Positions 1-13,800 of a stretch of DNA of 64,000 nucleotides are shown piece after piece (position 1 is the first letter of the stretch; every line of letters starts with the position of its first letter). The stretch covers positions 1-64,000 of the forward strand of contig OZ037884.1 of NCBI GenBank assembly GCA_964035575.1, read 5' to 3'. The notes under the pieces were generated by a model. The model did no database searches, was not told where the DNA came from, and was given only the letters and a program-made list of their open reading frames with translations. This stretch comes from Rhynchopus sp. YZ270_cl-10. Lineage: Eukaryota; Euglenozoa; Diplonemea; Diplonemida; Diplonemidae. Made by a program: the position numbers and the translations under genes.

Positions 1-3000
1 TGCGGGTTTGCGGGTTTGCGGGTTTGCGGGTTTGCGGGTTTGCGGGTTTGCGGTTGGGTTTGCGAGGTTTGCGGGTTTGCGGGTTTGCGGTTTGCGGGTT
101 TGCGGGTTTGCGGGTTTGCGGGTTTGCGGGTTGTTTGCGGGTTTGCGGGTTTTGCGGGTTTGCGGGTTTGCGGGTTTGCGGGGTTTGCGGGTTTGCGGGT
201 TTGCGGGTTGCGGTTTGCGGGTTTGCGGGTTTGCGGGTTTGCGGGTTTGCGGGTTTGCGGGTTTGCGGGTTTGCGGTGCGGGTTTGCGGGTTTGCGGGTT
301 TGCGGGTTTGCGGGTTTGCGGGTTTGCGGGTTTGCGGGTTTGCGGGTTTGCGGGTTTGCGGGTTTGCGGGTTTGCGGGTTTGCGGGTTTGCGGGTTTGCG
401 GGTTTGCGGGTTTGCGGGTTTGCGGGTTTGCGGGTTTGCGGGTTTGCGGGTTTGCGGGTTTGCGGGTTTGCGGGTTTGCGGGTTTGCGGGTTTGCGGGTT
501 TGCGGGTTTGCGGGTTTGCGGGTTTGCGGGTTTGCGGGTTTGCGGGTTTGCGGGTTTGCGGGTTTGCGGGTTTGCGGGTTTGCGGGTTTGCGGGTTTGCG
601 GGTTTGCGGGTTTGCGGGTTTGCGGGTTTGCGGGTTTGCGGGTTTGCGGGTTTGCGGGTTTGCGGGTTTGCGGGTTTGCGGGTTTGCGGGTTTGCGGGTT
701 TGCGGGTTTGCGGGTTTGCGGGTTTGCGGGTTTGCGGGTTTGCGGGTTTGCGGGTTTGCGGGTTTGCGGGTTTGCGGGTTTGCGGGTTTGCGGGTTTGCG
801 GGTTTGCGGGTTTGCGGGTTTGCGGGTTTGCGGGTTTGCGGGTTTGCGGGTTTGCGGGTTTGCGGGTTTGCGGGTTTGCGGGTTTGCGGGTTTGCGGGTT
901 TGCGGGTTTGCGGGTTTGCGGGTTTGCGGGTTTGCGGGTTTGCGGGTTTGCGGGTTTGCGGGTTTGCGGGTTTGCGGGTTTGCGGGTTTGCGGGTTTGCG
1001 GGTTTGCGGGTTTGCGGGTTTGCGGGTTTGCGGGTTTGCGGGTTTGCGGGTTTGCGGGTTTGCGGGTTTGCGGGTTTGCGGGTTTGCGGGTTTGCGGGTT
1101 TGCGGGTTTGCGGGTTTGCGGGTTTGCGGGTTTGCGGGTTTGCGGGTTTGCGGGTTTGCGGGTTTGCGGGTTTGCGGGTTTGCGGGTTTGCGGGTTTGCG
1201 GGTTTGCGGGTTTGCGGGTTTGCGGGTTTGCGGGTTTGCGGGTTTGCGGGTTTGCGGGTTTGCGGGTTTGCGGGTTTGCGGGTTTGCGGGTTTGCGGGTT
1301 TGCGGGTTTGCGGGTTTGCGGGTTTGCGGGTTTGCGGGTTTGCGGGTTTGCGGGTTTGCGGGTTTGCGGGTTTGCGGGTTTGCGGGTTTGCGGGTTTGCG
1401 GGTTTGCGGGTTTGCGGGTTTGCGGGTTTGCGGGTTTGCGGGTTTGCGGGTTTGCGGGTTTGCGGGTTTGCGGGTTTGCGGGTTTGCGGGTTTGCGGGTT
1501 TGCGGGTTTGCGGGTTTGCGGGTTTGCGGGTTTGCGGGTTTGCGGGTTTGCGGGTTTGCGGGTTTGCGGGTTTGCGGGTTTGCGGGTTTGCGGGTTTGCG
1601 GGTTTGCGGGTTTGCGGGTTTGCGGGTTTGCGGGTTTGCGGGTTTGCGGGTTTGCGGGTTTGCGGGTTTGCGGGTTTGCGGGTTTGCGGGTTTGCGGGTT
1701 TGCGGGTTTGCGGGTTTGCGGGTTTGCGGGTTTGCGGGTTTGCGGGTTTGCGGGTTTGCGGGTTTGCGGGTTTGCGGGTTTGCGGGTTTGCGGGTTTGCG
1801 GGTTTGCGGGTTTGCGGGTTTGCGGGTTTGCGGGTTTGCGGGTTTGCGGGTTTGCGGGTTTGCGGGTTTGCGGGTTTGCGGGTTTGCGGGTTTGCGGGTT
1901 TGCGGGTTTGCGGGTTTGCGGGTTTGCGGGTTTGCGGGTTTGCGGGTTTGCGGGTTTGCGGGTTTGCGGGTTTGCGGGTTTGCGGGTTTGCGGGTTTGCG
2001 GGTTTGCGGGTTTGCGGGTTTGCGGGTTTGCGGGTTTGCGGGTTTGCGGGTTTGCGGGTTTGCGGGTTTGCGGGTTTGCGGGTTTGCGGGTTTGCGGGTT
2101 TGCGGGTTTGCGGGTTTGCGGGTTTGCGGGTTTGCGGGTTTGCGGGTTTGCGGGTTTGCGGGTTTGCGGGTTTGCGGGTTTGCGGGTTTGCGGGTTTGCG
2201 GGTTTGCGGGTTTGCGGGTTTGCGGGTTTGCGGGTTTGCGGGTTTGCGGGTTTGCGGGTTTGCGGGTTTGCGGGTTTGCGGGTTTGCGGGTTTGCGGGTT
2301 TGCGGGTTTGCGGGTTTGCGGGTTTGCGGGTTTGCGGGTTTGCGGGTTTGCGGGTTTGCGGGTTTGCGGGTTTGCGGGTTTGCGGGTTTGCGGGTTTGCG
2401 GGTTTGCGGGTTTGCGGGTTTGCGGGTTTGCGGGTTTGCGGGTTTGCGGGTTTGCGGGTTTGCGGGTTTGCGGGTTTGCGGGTTTGCGGGTTTGCGGGTT
2501 TGCGGGTTTGCGGGTTTGCGGGTTTGCGGGTTTGCGGGTTTGCGGGTTTGCGGGTTTGCGGGTTTGCGGGTTTGCGGGTTTGCGGGTTTGCGGGTTTGCG
2601 GGTTTGCGGGTTTGCGGGTTTGCGGGTTTGCGGGTTTGCGGGTTTGCGGGTTTGCGGGTTTGCGGGTTTGCGGGTTTGCGGGTTTGCGGGTTTGCGGGTT
2701 TGCGGGTTTGCGGGTTTGCGGGTTTGCGGGTTTGCGGGTTTGCGGGTTTGCGGGTTTGCGGGTTTGCGGGTTTGCGGGTTTGCGGGTTTGCGGGTTTGCG
2801 GGTTTGCGGGTTTGCGGGTTTGCGGGTTTGCGGGTTTGCGGGTTTGCGGGTTTGCGGGTTTGCGGGTTTGCGGGTTTGCGGGTTTGCGGGTTTGCGGGTT
2901 TGCGGGTTTGCGGGTTTGCGGGTTTGCGGGTTTGCGGGTTTGCGGGTTTGCGGGTTTGCGGGTTTGCGGGTTTGCGGGTTTGCGGGTTTGCGGGTTTGCG

Positions 3001-6000
3001 GGTTTGCGGGTTTGCGGGTTTGCGGGTTTGCGGGTTTGCGGGTTTGCGGGTTTGCGGGTTTGCGGGTTTGCGGGTTTGCGGGTTTGCGGGTTTGCGGGTT
3101 TGCGGGTTTGCGGGTTTGCGGGTTTGCGGGTTTGCGGGTTTGCGGGTTTGCGGGTTTGCGGGTTTGCGGGTTTGCGGGTTTGCGGGTTTGCGGGTTTGCG
3201 GGTTTGCGGGTTTGCGGGTTTGCGGGTTTGCGGGTTTGCGGGTTTGCGGGTTTGCGGGTTTGCGGGTTTGCGGGTTTGCGGGTTTGCGGGTTTGCGGGTT
3301 TGCGGGTTTGCGGGTTTGCGGGTTTGCGGGTTTGCGGGTTTGCGGGTTTGCGGGTTTGCGGGTTTGCGGGTTTGCGGGTTTGCGGGTTTGCGGGTTTGCG
3401 GGTTTGCGGGTTTGCGGGTTTGCGGGTTTGCGGGTTTGCGGGTTTGCGGGTTTGCGGGTTTGCGGGTTTGCGGGTTTGCGGGTTTGCGGGTTTGCGGGTT
3501 TGCGGGTTTGCGGGTTTGCGGGTTTGCGGGTTTGCGGGTTTGCGGGTTTGCGGGTTTGCGGGTTTGCGGGTTTGCGGGTTTGCGGGTTTGCGGGTTTGCG
3601 GGTTTGCGGGTTTGCGGGTTTGCGGGTTTGCGGGTTTGCGGGTTTGCGGGTTTGCGGGTTTGCGGGTTTGCGGGTTTGCGGGTTTGCGGGTTTGCGGGTT
3701 TGCGGGTTTGCGGGTTTGCGGGTTTGCGGGTTTGCGGGTTTGCGGGTTTGCGGGTTTGCGGGTTTGCGGGTTTGCGGGTTTGCGGGTTTGCGGGTTTGCG
3801 GGTTTGCGGGTTTGCGGGTTTGCGGGTTTGCGGGTTTGCGGGTTTGCGGGTTTGCGGGTTTGCGGGTTTGCGGGTTTGCGGGTTTGCGGGTTTGCGGGTT
3901 TGCGGGTTTGCGGGTTTGCGGGTTTGCGGGTTTGCGGGTTTGCGGGTTTGCGGGTTTGCGGGTTTGCGGGTTTGCGGGTTTGCGGGTTTGCGGGTTTGCG
4001 GGTTTGCGGGTTTGCGGGTTTGCGGGTTTGCGGGTTTGCGGGTTTGCGGGTTTGCGGGTTTGCGGGTTTGCGGGTTTGCGGGTTTGCGGGTTTGCGGGTT
4101 TGCGGGTTTGCGGGTTTGCGGGTTTGCGGGTTTGCGGGTTTGCGGGTTTGCGGGTTTGCGGGTTTGCGGGTTTGCGGGTTTGCGGGTTTGCGGGTTTGCG
4201 GGTTTGCGGGTTTGCGGGTTTGCGGGTTTGCGGGTTTGCGGGTTTGCGGGTTTGCGGGTTTGCGGGTTTGCGGGTTTGCGGGTTTGCGGGTTTGCGGGTT
4301 TGCGGGTTTGCGGGTTTGCGGGTTTGCGGGTTTGCGGGTTTGCGGGTTTGCGGGTTTGCGGGTTTGCGGGTTTGCGGGTTTGCGGGTTTGCGGGTTTGCG
4401 GGTTTGCGGGTTTGCGGGTTTGCGGGTTTGCGGGTTTGCGGGTTTGCGGGTTTGCGGGTTTGCGGGTTTGCGGGTTTGCGGGTTTGCGGGTTTGCGGGTT
4501 TGCGGGTTTGCGGGTTTGCGGGTTTGCGGGTTTGCGGGTTTGCGGGTTTGCGGGTTTGCGGGTTTGCGGGTTTGCGGGTTTGCGGGTTTGCGGGTTTGCG
4601 GGTTTGCGGGTTTGCGGGTTTGCGGGTTTGCGGGTTTGCGGGTTTGCGGGTTTGCGGGTTTGCGGGTTTGCGGGTTTGCGGGTTTGCGGGTTTGCGGGTT
4701 TGCGGGTTTGCGGGTTTGCGGGTTTGCGGGTTTGCGGGTTTGCGGGTTTGCGGGTTTGCGGGTTTGCGGGTTTGCGGGTTTGCGGGTTTGCGGGTTTGCG
4801 GGTTTGCGGGTTTGCGGGTTTGCGGGTTTGCGGGTTTGCGGGTTTGCGGGTTTGCGGGTTTGCGGGTTTGCGGGTTTGCGGGTTTGCGGGTTTGCGGGTT
4901 TGCGGGTTTGCGGGTTTGCGGGTTTGCGGGTTTGCGGGTTTGCGGGTTTGCGGGTTTGCGGGTTTGCGGGTTTGCGGGTTTGCGGGTTTGCGGGTTTGCG
5001 GGTTTGCGGGTTTGCGGGTTTGCGGGTTTGCGGGTTTGCGGGTTTGCGGGTTTGCGGGTTTGCGGGTTTGCGGGTTTGCGGGTTTGCGGGTTTGCGGGTT
5101 TGCGGGTTTGCGGGTTTGCGGGTTTGCGGGTTTGCGGGTTTGCGGGTTTGCGGGTTTGCGGGTTTGCGGGTTTGCGGGTTTGCGGGTTTGCGGGTTTGCG
5201 GGTTTGCGGGTTTGCGGGTTTGCGGGTTTGCGGGTTTGCGGGTTTGCGGGTTTGCGGGTTTGCGGGTTTGCGGGTTTGCGGGTTTGCGGGTTTGCGGGTT
5301 TGCGGGTTTGCGGGTTTGCGGGTTTGCGGGTTTGCGGGTTTGCGGGTTTGCGGGTTTGCGGGTTTGCGGGTTTGCGGGTTTGCGGGTTTGCGGGTTTGCG
5401 GGTTTGCGGGTTTGCGGGTTTGCGGGTTTGCGGGTTTGCGGGTTTGCGGGTTTGCGGGTTTGCGGGTTTGCGGGTTTGCGGGTTTGCGGGTTTGCGGGTT
5501 TGCGGGTTTGCGGGTTTGCGGGTTTGCGGGTTTGCGGGTTTGCGGGTTTGCGGGTTTGCGGGTTTGCGGGTTTGCGGGTTTGCGGGTTTGCGGGTTTGCG
5601 GGTTTGCGGGTTTGCGGGTTTGCGGGTTTGCGGGTTTGCGGGTTTGCGGGTTTGCGGGTTTGCGGGTTTGCGGGTTTGCGGGTTTGCGGGTTTGCGGGTT
5701 TGCGGGTTTGCGGGTTTGCGGGTTTGCGGGTTTGCGGGTTTGCGGGTTTGCGGGTTTGCGGGTTTGCGGGTTTGCGGGTTTGCGGGTTTGCGGGTTTGCG
5801 GGTTTGCGGGTTTGCGGGTTTGCGGGTTTGCGGGTTTGCGGGTTTGCGGGTTTGCGGGTTTGCGGGTTTGCGGGTTTGCGGGTTTGCGGGTTTGCGGGTT
5901 TGCGGGTTTGCGGGTTTGCGGGTTTGCGGGTTTGCGGGTTTGCGGGTTTGCGGGTTTGCGGGTTTGCGGGTTTGCGGGTTTGCGGGTTTGCGGGTTTGCG

Positions 6001-9000
6001 GGTTTGCGGGTTTGCGGGTTTGCGGGTTTGCGGGTTTGCGGGTTTGCGGGTTTGCGGGTTTGCGGGTTTGCGGGTTTGCGGGTTTGCGGGTTTGCGGGTT
6101 TGCGGGTTTGCGGGTTTGCGGGTTTGCGGGTTTGCGGGTTTGCGGGTTTGCGGGTTTGCGGGTTTGCGGGTTTGCGGGTTTGCGGGTTTGCGGGTTTGCG
6201 GGTTTGCGGGTTTGCGGGTTTGCGGGTTTGCGGGTTTGCGGGTTTGCGGGTTTGCGGGTTTGCGGGTTTGCGGGTTTGCGGGTTTGCGGGTTTGCGGGTT
6301 TGCGGGTTTGCGGGTTTGCGGGTTTGCGGGTTTGCGGGTTTGCGGGTTTGCGGGTTTGCGGGTTTGCGGGTTTGCGGGTTTGCGGGTTTGCGGGTTTGCG
6401 GGTTTGCGGGTTTGCGGGTTTGCGGGTTTGCGGGTTTGCGGGTTTGCGGGTTTGCGGGTTTGCGGGTTTGCGGGTTTGCGGGTTTGCGGGTTTGCGGGTT
6501 TGCGGGTTTGCGGGTTTGCGGGTTTGCGGGTTTGCGGGTTTGCGGGTTTGCGGGTTTGCGGGTTTGCGGGTTTGCGGGTTTGCGGGTTTGCGGGTTTGCG
6601 GGTTTGCGGGTTTGCGGGTTTGCGGGTTTGCGGGTTTGCGGGTTTGCGGGTTTGCGGGTTTGCGGGTTTGCGGGTTTGCGGGTTTGCGGGTTTGCGGGTT
6701 TGCGGGTTTGCGGGTTTGCGGGTTTGCGGGTTTGCGGGTTTGCGGGTTTGCGGGTTTGCGGGTTTGCGGGTTTGCGGGTTTGCGGGTTTGCGGGTTTGCG
6801 GGTTTGCGGGTTTGCGGGTTTGCGGGTTTGCGGGTTTGCGGGTTTGCGGGTTTGCGGGTTTGCGGGTTTGCGGGTTTGCGGGTTTGCGGGTTTGCGGGTT
6901 TGCGGGTTTGCGGGTTTGCGGGTTTGCGGGTTTGCGGGTTTGCGGGTTTGCGGGTTTGCGGGTTTGCGGGTTTGCGGGTTTGCGGGTTTGCGGGTTTGCG
7001 GGTTTGCGGGTTTGCGGGTTTGCGGGTTTGCGGGTTTGCGGGTTTGCGGGTTTGCGGGTTTGCGGGTTTGCGGGTTTGCGGGTTTGCGGGTTTGCGGGTT
7101 TGCGGGTTTGCGGGTTTGCGGGTTTGCGGGTTTGCGGGTTTGCGGGTTTGCGGGTTTGCGGGTTTGCGGGTTTGCGGGTTTGCGGGTTTGCGGGTTTGCG
7201 GGTTTGCGGGTTTGCGGGTTTGCGGGTTTGCGGGTTTGCGGGTTTGCGGGTTTGCGGGTTTGCGGGTTTGCGGGTTTGCGGGTTTGCGGGTTTGCGGGTT
7301 TGCGGGTTTGCGGGTTTGCGGGTTTGCGGGTTTGCGGGTTTGCGGGTTTGCGGGTTTGCGGGTTTGCGGGTTTGCGGGTTTGCGGGTTTGCGGGTTTGCG
7401 GGTTTGCGGGTTTGCGGGTTTGCGGGTTTGCGGGTTTGCGGGTTTGCGGGTTTGCGGGTTTGCGGGTTTGCGGGTTTGCGGGTTTGCGGGTTTGCGGGTT
7501 TGCGGGTTTGCGGGTTTGCGGGTTTGCGGGTTTGCGGGTTTGCGGGTTTGCGGGTTTGCGGGTTTGCGGGTTTGCGGGTTTGCGGGTTTGCGGGTTTGCG
7601 GGTTTGCGGGTTTGCGGGTTTGCGGGTTTGCGGGTTTGCGGGTTTGCGGGTTTGCGGGTTTGCGGGTTTGCGGGTTTGCGGGTTTGCGGGTTTGCGGGTT
7701 TGCGGGTTTGCGGGTTTGCGGGTTTGCGGGTTTGCGGGTTTGCGGGTTTGCGGGTTTGCGGGTTTGCGGGTTTGCGGGTTTGCGGGTTTGCGGGTTTGCG
7801 GGTTTGCGGGTTTGCGGGTTTGCGGGTTTGCGGGTTTGCGGGTTTGCGGGTTTGCGGGTTTGCGGGTTTGCGGGTTTGCGGGTTTGCGGGTTTGCGGGTT
7901 TGCGGGTTTGCGGGTTTGCGGGTTTGCGGGTTTGCGGGTTTGCGGGTTTGCGGGTTTGCGGGTTTGCGGGTTTGCGGGTTTGCGGGTTTGCGGGTTTGCG
8001 GGTTTGCGGGTTTGCGGGTTTGCGGGTTTGCGGGTTTGCGGGTTTGCGGGTTTGCGGGTTTGCGGGTTTGCGGGTTTGCGGGTTTGCGGGTTTGCGGGTT
8101 TGCGGGTTTGCGGGTTTGCGGGTTTGCGGGTTTGCGGGTTTGCGGGTTTGCGGGTTTGCGGGTTTGCGGGTTTGCGGGTTTGCGGGTTTGCGGGTTTGCG
8201 GGTTTGCGGGTTTGCGGGTTTGCGGGTTTGCGGGTTTGCGGGTTTGCGGGTTTGCGGGTTTGCGGGTTTGCGGGTTTGCGGGTTTGCGGGTTTGCGGGTT
8301 TGCGGGTTTGCGGGTTTGCGGGTTTGCGGGTTTGCGGGTTTGCGGGTTTGCGGGTTTGCGGGTTTGCGGGTTTGCGGGTTTGCGGGTTTGCGGGTTTGCG
8401 GGTTTGCGGGTTTGCGGGTTTGCGGGTTTGCGGGTTTGCGGGTTTGCGGGTTTGCGGGTTTGCGGGTTTGCGGGTTTGCGGGTTTGCGGGTTTGCGGGTT
8501 TGCGGGTTTGCGGGTTTGCGGGTTTGCGGGTTTGCGGGTTTGCGGGTTTGCGGGTTTGCGGGTTTGCGGGTTTGCGGGTTTGCGGGTTTGCGGGTTTGCG
8601 GGTTTGCGGGTTTGCGGGTTTGCGGGTTTGCGGGTTTGCGGGTTTGCGGGTTTGCGGGTTTGCGGGTTTGCGGGTTTGCGGGTTTGCGGGTTTGCGGGTT
8701 TGCGGGTTTGCGGGTTTGCGGGTTTGCGGGTTTGCGGGTTTGCGGGTTTGCGGGTTTGCGGGTTTGCGGGTTTGCGGGTTTGCGGGTTTGCGGGTTTGCG
8801 GGTTTGCGGGTTTGCGGGTTTGCGGGTTTGCGGGTTTGCGGGTTTGCGGGTTTGCGGGTTTGCGGGTTTGCGGGTTTGCGGGTTTGCGGGTTTGCGGGTT
8901 TGCGGGTTTGCGGGTTTGCGGGTTTGCGGGTTTGCGGGTTTGCGGGTTTGCGGGTTTGCGGGTTTGCGGGTTTGCGGGTTTGCGGGTTTGCGGGTTTGCG

Positions 9001-10866
9001 GGTTTGCGGGTTTGCGGGTTTGCGGGTTTGCGGGTTTGCGGGTTTGCGGGTTTGCGGGTTTGCGGGTTTGCGGGTTTGCGGGTTTGCGGGTTTGCGGGTT
9101 TGCGGGTTTGCGGGTTTGCGGGTTTGCGGGTTTGCGGGTTTGCGGGTTTGCGGGTTTGCGGGTTTGCGGGTTTGCGGGTTTGCGGGTTTGCGGGTTTGCG
9201 GGTTTGCGGGTTTGCGGGTTTGCGGGTTTGCGGGTTTGCGGGTTTGCGGGTTTGCGGGTTTGCGGGTTTGCGGGTTTGCGGGTTTGCGGGTTTGCGGGTT
9301 TGCGGGTTTGCGGGTTTGCGGGTTTGCGGGTTTGCGGGTTTGCGGGTTTGCGGGTTTGCGGGTTTGCGGGTTTGCGGGTTTGCGGGTTTGCGGGTTTGCG
9401 GGTTTGCGGGTTTGCGGGTTTGCGGGTTTGCGGGTTTGCGGGTTTGCGGGTTTGCGGGTTTGCGGGTTTGCGGGTTTGCGGGTTTGCGGGTTTGCGGGTT
9501 TGCGGGTTTGCGGGTTTGCGGGTTTGCGGGTTTGCGGGTTTGCGGGTTTGCGGGTTTGCGGGTTTGCGGGTTTGCGGGTTTGCGGGTTTGCGGGTTTGCG
9601 GGTTTGCGGGTTTGCGGGTTTGCGGGTTTGCGGGTTTGCGGGTTTGCGGGTTTGCGGGTTTGCGGGTTTGCGGGTTTGCGGGTTTGCGGGTTTGCGGGTT
9701 TGCGGGTTTGCGGGTTTGCGGGTTTGCGGGTTTGCGGGTTTGCGGGTTTGCGGGTTTGCGGGTTTGCGGGTTTGCGGGTTTGCGGGTTTGCGGGTTTGCG
9801 GGTTTGCGGGTTTGCGGGTTTGCGGGTTTGCGGGTTTGCGGGTTTGCGGGTTTGCGGGTTTGCGGGTTTGCGGGTTTGCGGGTTTGCGGGTTTGCGGGTT
9901 TGCGGGTTTGCGGGTTTGCGGGTTTGCGGGTTTGCGGGTTTGCGGGTTTGCGGGTTTGCGGGTTTGCGGGTTTGCGGGTTTGCGGGTTTGCGGGTTTGCG
10001 GGTTTGCGGGTTTGCGGGTTTGCGGGTTTGCGGGTTTGCGGGTTTGCGGGTTTGCGGGTTTGCGGGTTTGCGGGTTTGCGGGTTTGCGGGTTTGCGGGTT
10101 TGCGGGTTTGCGGGTTTGCGGGTTTGCGGGTTTGCGGGTTTGCGGGTTTGCGGGTTTGCGGGTTTGCGGGTTTGCGGGTTTGCGGGTTTGCGGGTTTGCG
10201 GGTTTGCGGGTTTGCGGGTTTGCGGGTTTGCGGGTTTGCGGGTTTGCGGGTTTGCGGGTTTGCGGGTTTGCGGGTTTGCGGGTTTGCGGGTTTGCGGGTT
10301 TGCGGGTTTGCGGGTTTGCGGGTTTGCGGGTTTGCGGGTTTGCGGGTTTGCGGGTTTGCGGGTTTGCGGGTTTGCGGGTTTGCGGGTTTGCGGGTTTGCG
10401 GGTTTGCGGGTTTGCGGGTTTGCGGGTTTGCGGGTTTGCGGGTTTGCGGGTTTGCGGGTTTGCGGGTTTGCGGGTTTGCGGGTTTGCGGGTTTGCGGGTT
10501 TGCGGGTTTGCGGGTTTGCGGGTTTGCGGGTTTGCGGGTTTGCGGGTTTGCGGGTTTGCGGGTTTGCGGGTTTGCGGGTTTGCGGGTTTGCGGGTTTGCG
10601 GGTTTGCGGGTTTGCGGGTTTGCGGGTTTGCGGGTTTGCGGGTTTGCGGGTTTGCGGGTTTGCGGGTTTGCGGGTTTGCGGGTTTGCGGGTTTGCGGGTT
10701 TGCGGGTTTGCGGGTTTGCGGGTTTGCGGGTTTGCGGGTTTGCGGGTTTGCGGGTTTGCGGGTTTGCGGGTTTGCGGGTTTGCGGGTTTGCGGGTTTGCG
10801 GGTTTTGCGGGTTTGCGGGTTTGCGGGTTTGCGGGTTTGCGGGTTTGCGGGTTTGCGGGTTTGCGG
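1..10866. repeat. (TTTGCGGG)n 8-bp tandem array, about 1,350 copies
   Basis: A single 8-bp unit, TTTGCGGG, repeats for the first 10.9 kb. Roughly the first 290 bases hold variant units (lost or gained bases near 50-60, 85, 130, 150, 205-215 and 275). From there to about 10,800 the array is uniform, with one extra T near 10,804. All three forward frames are open and encode the same octapeptide (RVCGFAGL), because 8 is not a multiple of 3. This makes a 3.6-kb-residue ORF that I do not regard as a gene. The G-rich strand is the top strand at the left edge, which is the wrong polarity for a left-hand chromosome end. Four GGG runs with 5-nt spacers satisfy the usual G-quadruplex pattern. Confidence 0.98.
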
Positions 10867-13800
10867 AAGAGTTTACTGTGCGCACGTAGTGTATAGTGAT
10901 ACGTGCGCACGTGGTGCGCACGTAGTGTATAGTGTTCCGTGCGCACGTAGTGAAGAGTTTACTGTGCGCACGTAGTGTATAGTGATACGTGCGCACGTGG
11001 TGCGCACGCTGTGTATAGTGTTCCGTGCGCACGTAGTGAAGAGTTTACTGTGCGCACGTGGTGCGTACGTAGTGTATAGTGATACGTGCGCACGTGGTGC
11101 GCACGTAGTGTAATTATGATACGTGCGCACGTAGTGTATAGTGGTACGTGCGCACGTGGTGCGCACGCTGTGTATAGTGTTCCGTGCGCACGTAGTGAAG
11201 AGTTTACTGTGCGCACGTGGTGCGCACGTAGTGTATAGTGATACGTGCGCACGTGGTGCGCACGCTGTGAAGAGTGTTCCGTGCGCACGTAGTGAAGAGT
11301 TTACTGTGCGCACGTAGTGTATAGTGATACGTGCGCACGTGGTGCGCACGCTGTGTATAGTGTTCCGTGCGCACGTAGTGAAGAGTTTACTGTGCGCACG
11401 TGGTGCGCACGTAGTGTATAGTGATACGTGCGCACGTGGTGCGCACGTAGTGTATAATGATACGTGCGCACGTGTTGCGCACGCTGTGTATAGTGTTCCG
11501 TGCGCACGTAGTGAAGAGTTTACTGTGCGCACGTAGTGTATAGTGATACGTGCGCACGTGGTGCGCACGCTCTGTATAGTGTTCCGTGCGCACGTAGTGA
11601 AGAGTTTACTGTGCGCACGTGGTGCGCACGTAGTGTATAGTGATACGTGCGCACGTGGTGCGCACGCTGTGTATAGTGTTCCGTGCGCACGTAGTGAAGA
11701 GTTTACTGTGCGCACGTAGTGTATAGGGATACGTGCGCACGTGGTGCGCACGTAGTGTATAATGATACGTGCGCACGTAGTGAAGAGATTACTGTGCGCA
11801 CGTGGTGCGCACGTAGTGTATAGTGATACGTGCGCACGTGGTGCGCACGCTGTGTATAGTGTTCCGTGCGCACGTAGTGAAGAGTTTACTGTGCGCACGT
11901 GGTGCGCACGTAGTGTATAGTGATACGTGCGCACGTGGTGCGCACGCTGTGTATAGTGTTCCGTGCGCACGTAGTGAAGAGTTTACTGTGCGCACGTAGT
12001 GTATAGTGATACGTGCGCACGTGGTGCGCACGTAGTGTATAATGATACGTGCGCACGTGGTGCGCACGCTGTGTCTTGTGTTCCGTGCGCACGTAGTGAA
12101 GAGTTTACTGTGCGCACGTAGTGTATAGTGATACGTGCGCACGTGGTGCGCACGTAGTGTATAATGATACGTGCGCACGTGGTGCGCACGCTGTGTCTTG
12201 TGTTCCGTGCGCACGTAGTGAAGAGTTTACTGTGCGCACGTAGTGTATAGTGATACGTGCGCACGTGGTGCGCACGTAGTGTATAATGATACGTGCGCAC
12301 GTGGTGCGCACGCTGTGTATAGTGTTCCGTGCGCACGTAGTGAAGAGTTTACTGTGCGCACGTAGTGTATAGTGATACGTGCGCACGTGGTGCGCACGTA
12401 GTGTATTATGATACGTGCGCACGTAGTGTATTGTGATACGTGCGCACGTGGTGCGCACGCTGTGTATAGTGTTCCGTGCGCACGTAGTGAAGAGTTTACT
12501 GTGCGCACGTGGTGCGCACGTAGTGTATAGTGATACGGGCGCACGTGGTGCGCACGCTGTGTATAGTGTTCAGTGCGCACGTAGTGAAGAGTTTACTGTG
12601 CGCACGTGGTGCGCACGTAGTGAAGAGTTTACTGTGCGCACGTAGTGTATAGTGATACGTGCGCACGTGGTGCGCACGCTGTGTATAGTGTTCCGTGCGC
12701 ACGTAGTGAAGAGTTTACTGTGCGCACGTGGTGCGCACGTAGTGTATAGTGATACGTGCGCACGTGGTGCGCACGCTGTGTATAGTGTTCCGTGCGCACG
12801 TAGTGAAGAGTTTACTGTGCCCACGTGGTGCGCACGTAGTGTATAGTGATACGTGCGCACGTGGTGCGCACGTAGTGTATAGTGATACGTGCGCACGTAG
12901 TGAAGAGTTTACTGTGCGCACGTAGTGTATAGTGATACGTGCGCACGTGGTGCGCACGCTGTGTATAGTGTTCCGTGCGCACGTAGTGAAGAGTTTACTG
13001 TGCGCACGTGGTGCGCACGTAGTGTATAGTGATACGTGCGCACGTGGTGCGCACGCTGTGTATAGTGTTCCGTGCGCACGTAGTGAAGAGTTTACTGTGC
13101 CCACGTGGTGCGCACGTAGTGTATAGTGATACGTGCGCACGTAGTGAAGAGTTTACTGTGCGCACGTAGTGTATAGTGATACGTGCGCACGTGGTGCGCA
13201 CGCTGTGTATAGTGTTCCGTGCGCACGTAGTGAAGAGTTTACTGTGCCCACGTGGTGCGCACGTAGTGTATAGTGATACGTGCGCACGTGGTGCGCACGC
13301 TGTGAATAGTGTTCCGTGCGCACGTAGTGAAGAGTTTACTGTGCGCACGTAGTGTATAGTGATACGTGCGCACGTGGTGCGCACGTAGTGTATAATGATA
13401 CGTGCGCACGTAGTGTATAGTGATACGTGCGCACGTGGTGCGCACGCTGTGTATAGTGTTCCGTGCGCACGTAGTGAAGAGTTTACTGTGCGCACGTAGT
13501 GTATAGTGATACGTGCGCACGTGGTGCGCACGTAGTGTATAATGATACGTGCGCACGTGGTGCGCACGCTGTGTCTTGTGTTCCGTGCGCACGTAGTGAA
13601 GAGTTTACTGTGCGCACGTAGTGTATAGTGATACGTGCGCACGTGGTGCGCACGCTGTGTATAGTGTTCCGTGCGCACGTAGTGAAGAGTTTACTGTGCG
13701 CACGTGGTGCGCACGTAGTGTATAGTGTACTGTGCGCACGTGGTGCGCACGTAGTGTATAGTGATACGTGCGCACGTGGTGCGCACGCTGTGTATAGTGT

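Noticed and set aside
1-10866. Telomere
   Set aside because: The G-rich strand is on the top strand at the left edge, opposite to a left chromosome end. The unit is not a telomere repeat I know, and the array border rather than a chromosome tip may lie at position 1.
8-10975. 3,655-residue ORF of RVCGFAGL octapeptides, and equal ORFs in the other two forward frames
   Set aside because: A consequence of a stop-free 8-bp repeat; all frames give the same peptide, and there is no non-repeat coding sequence.
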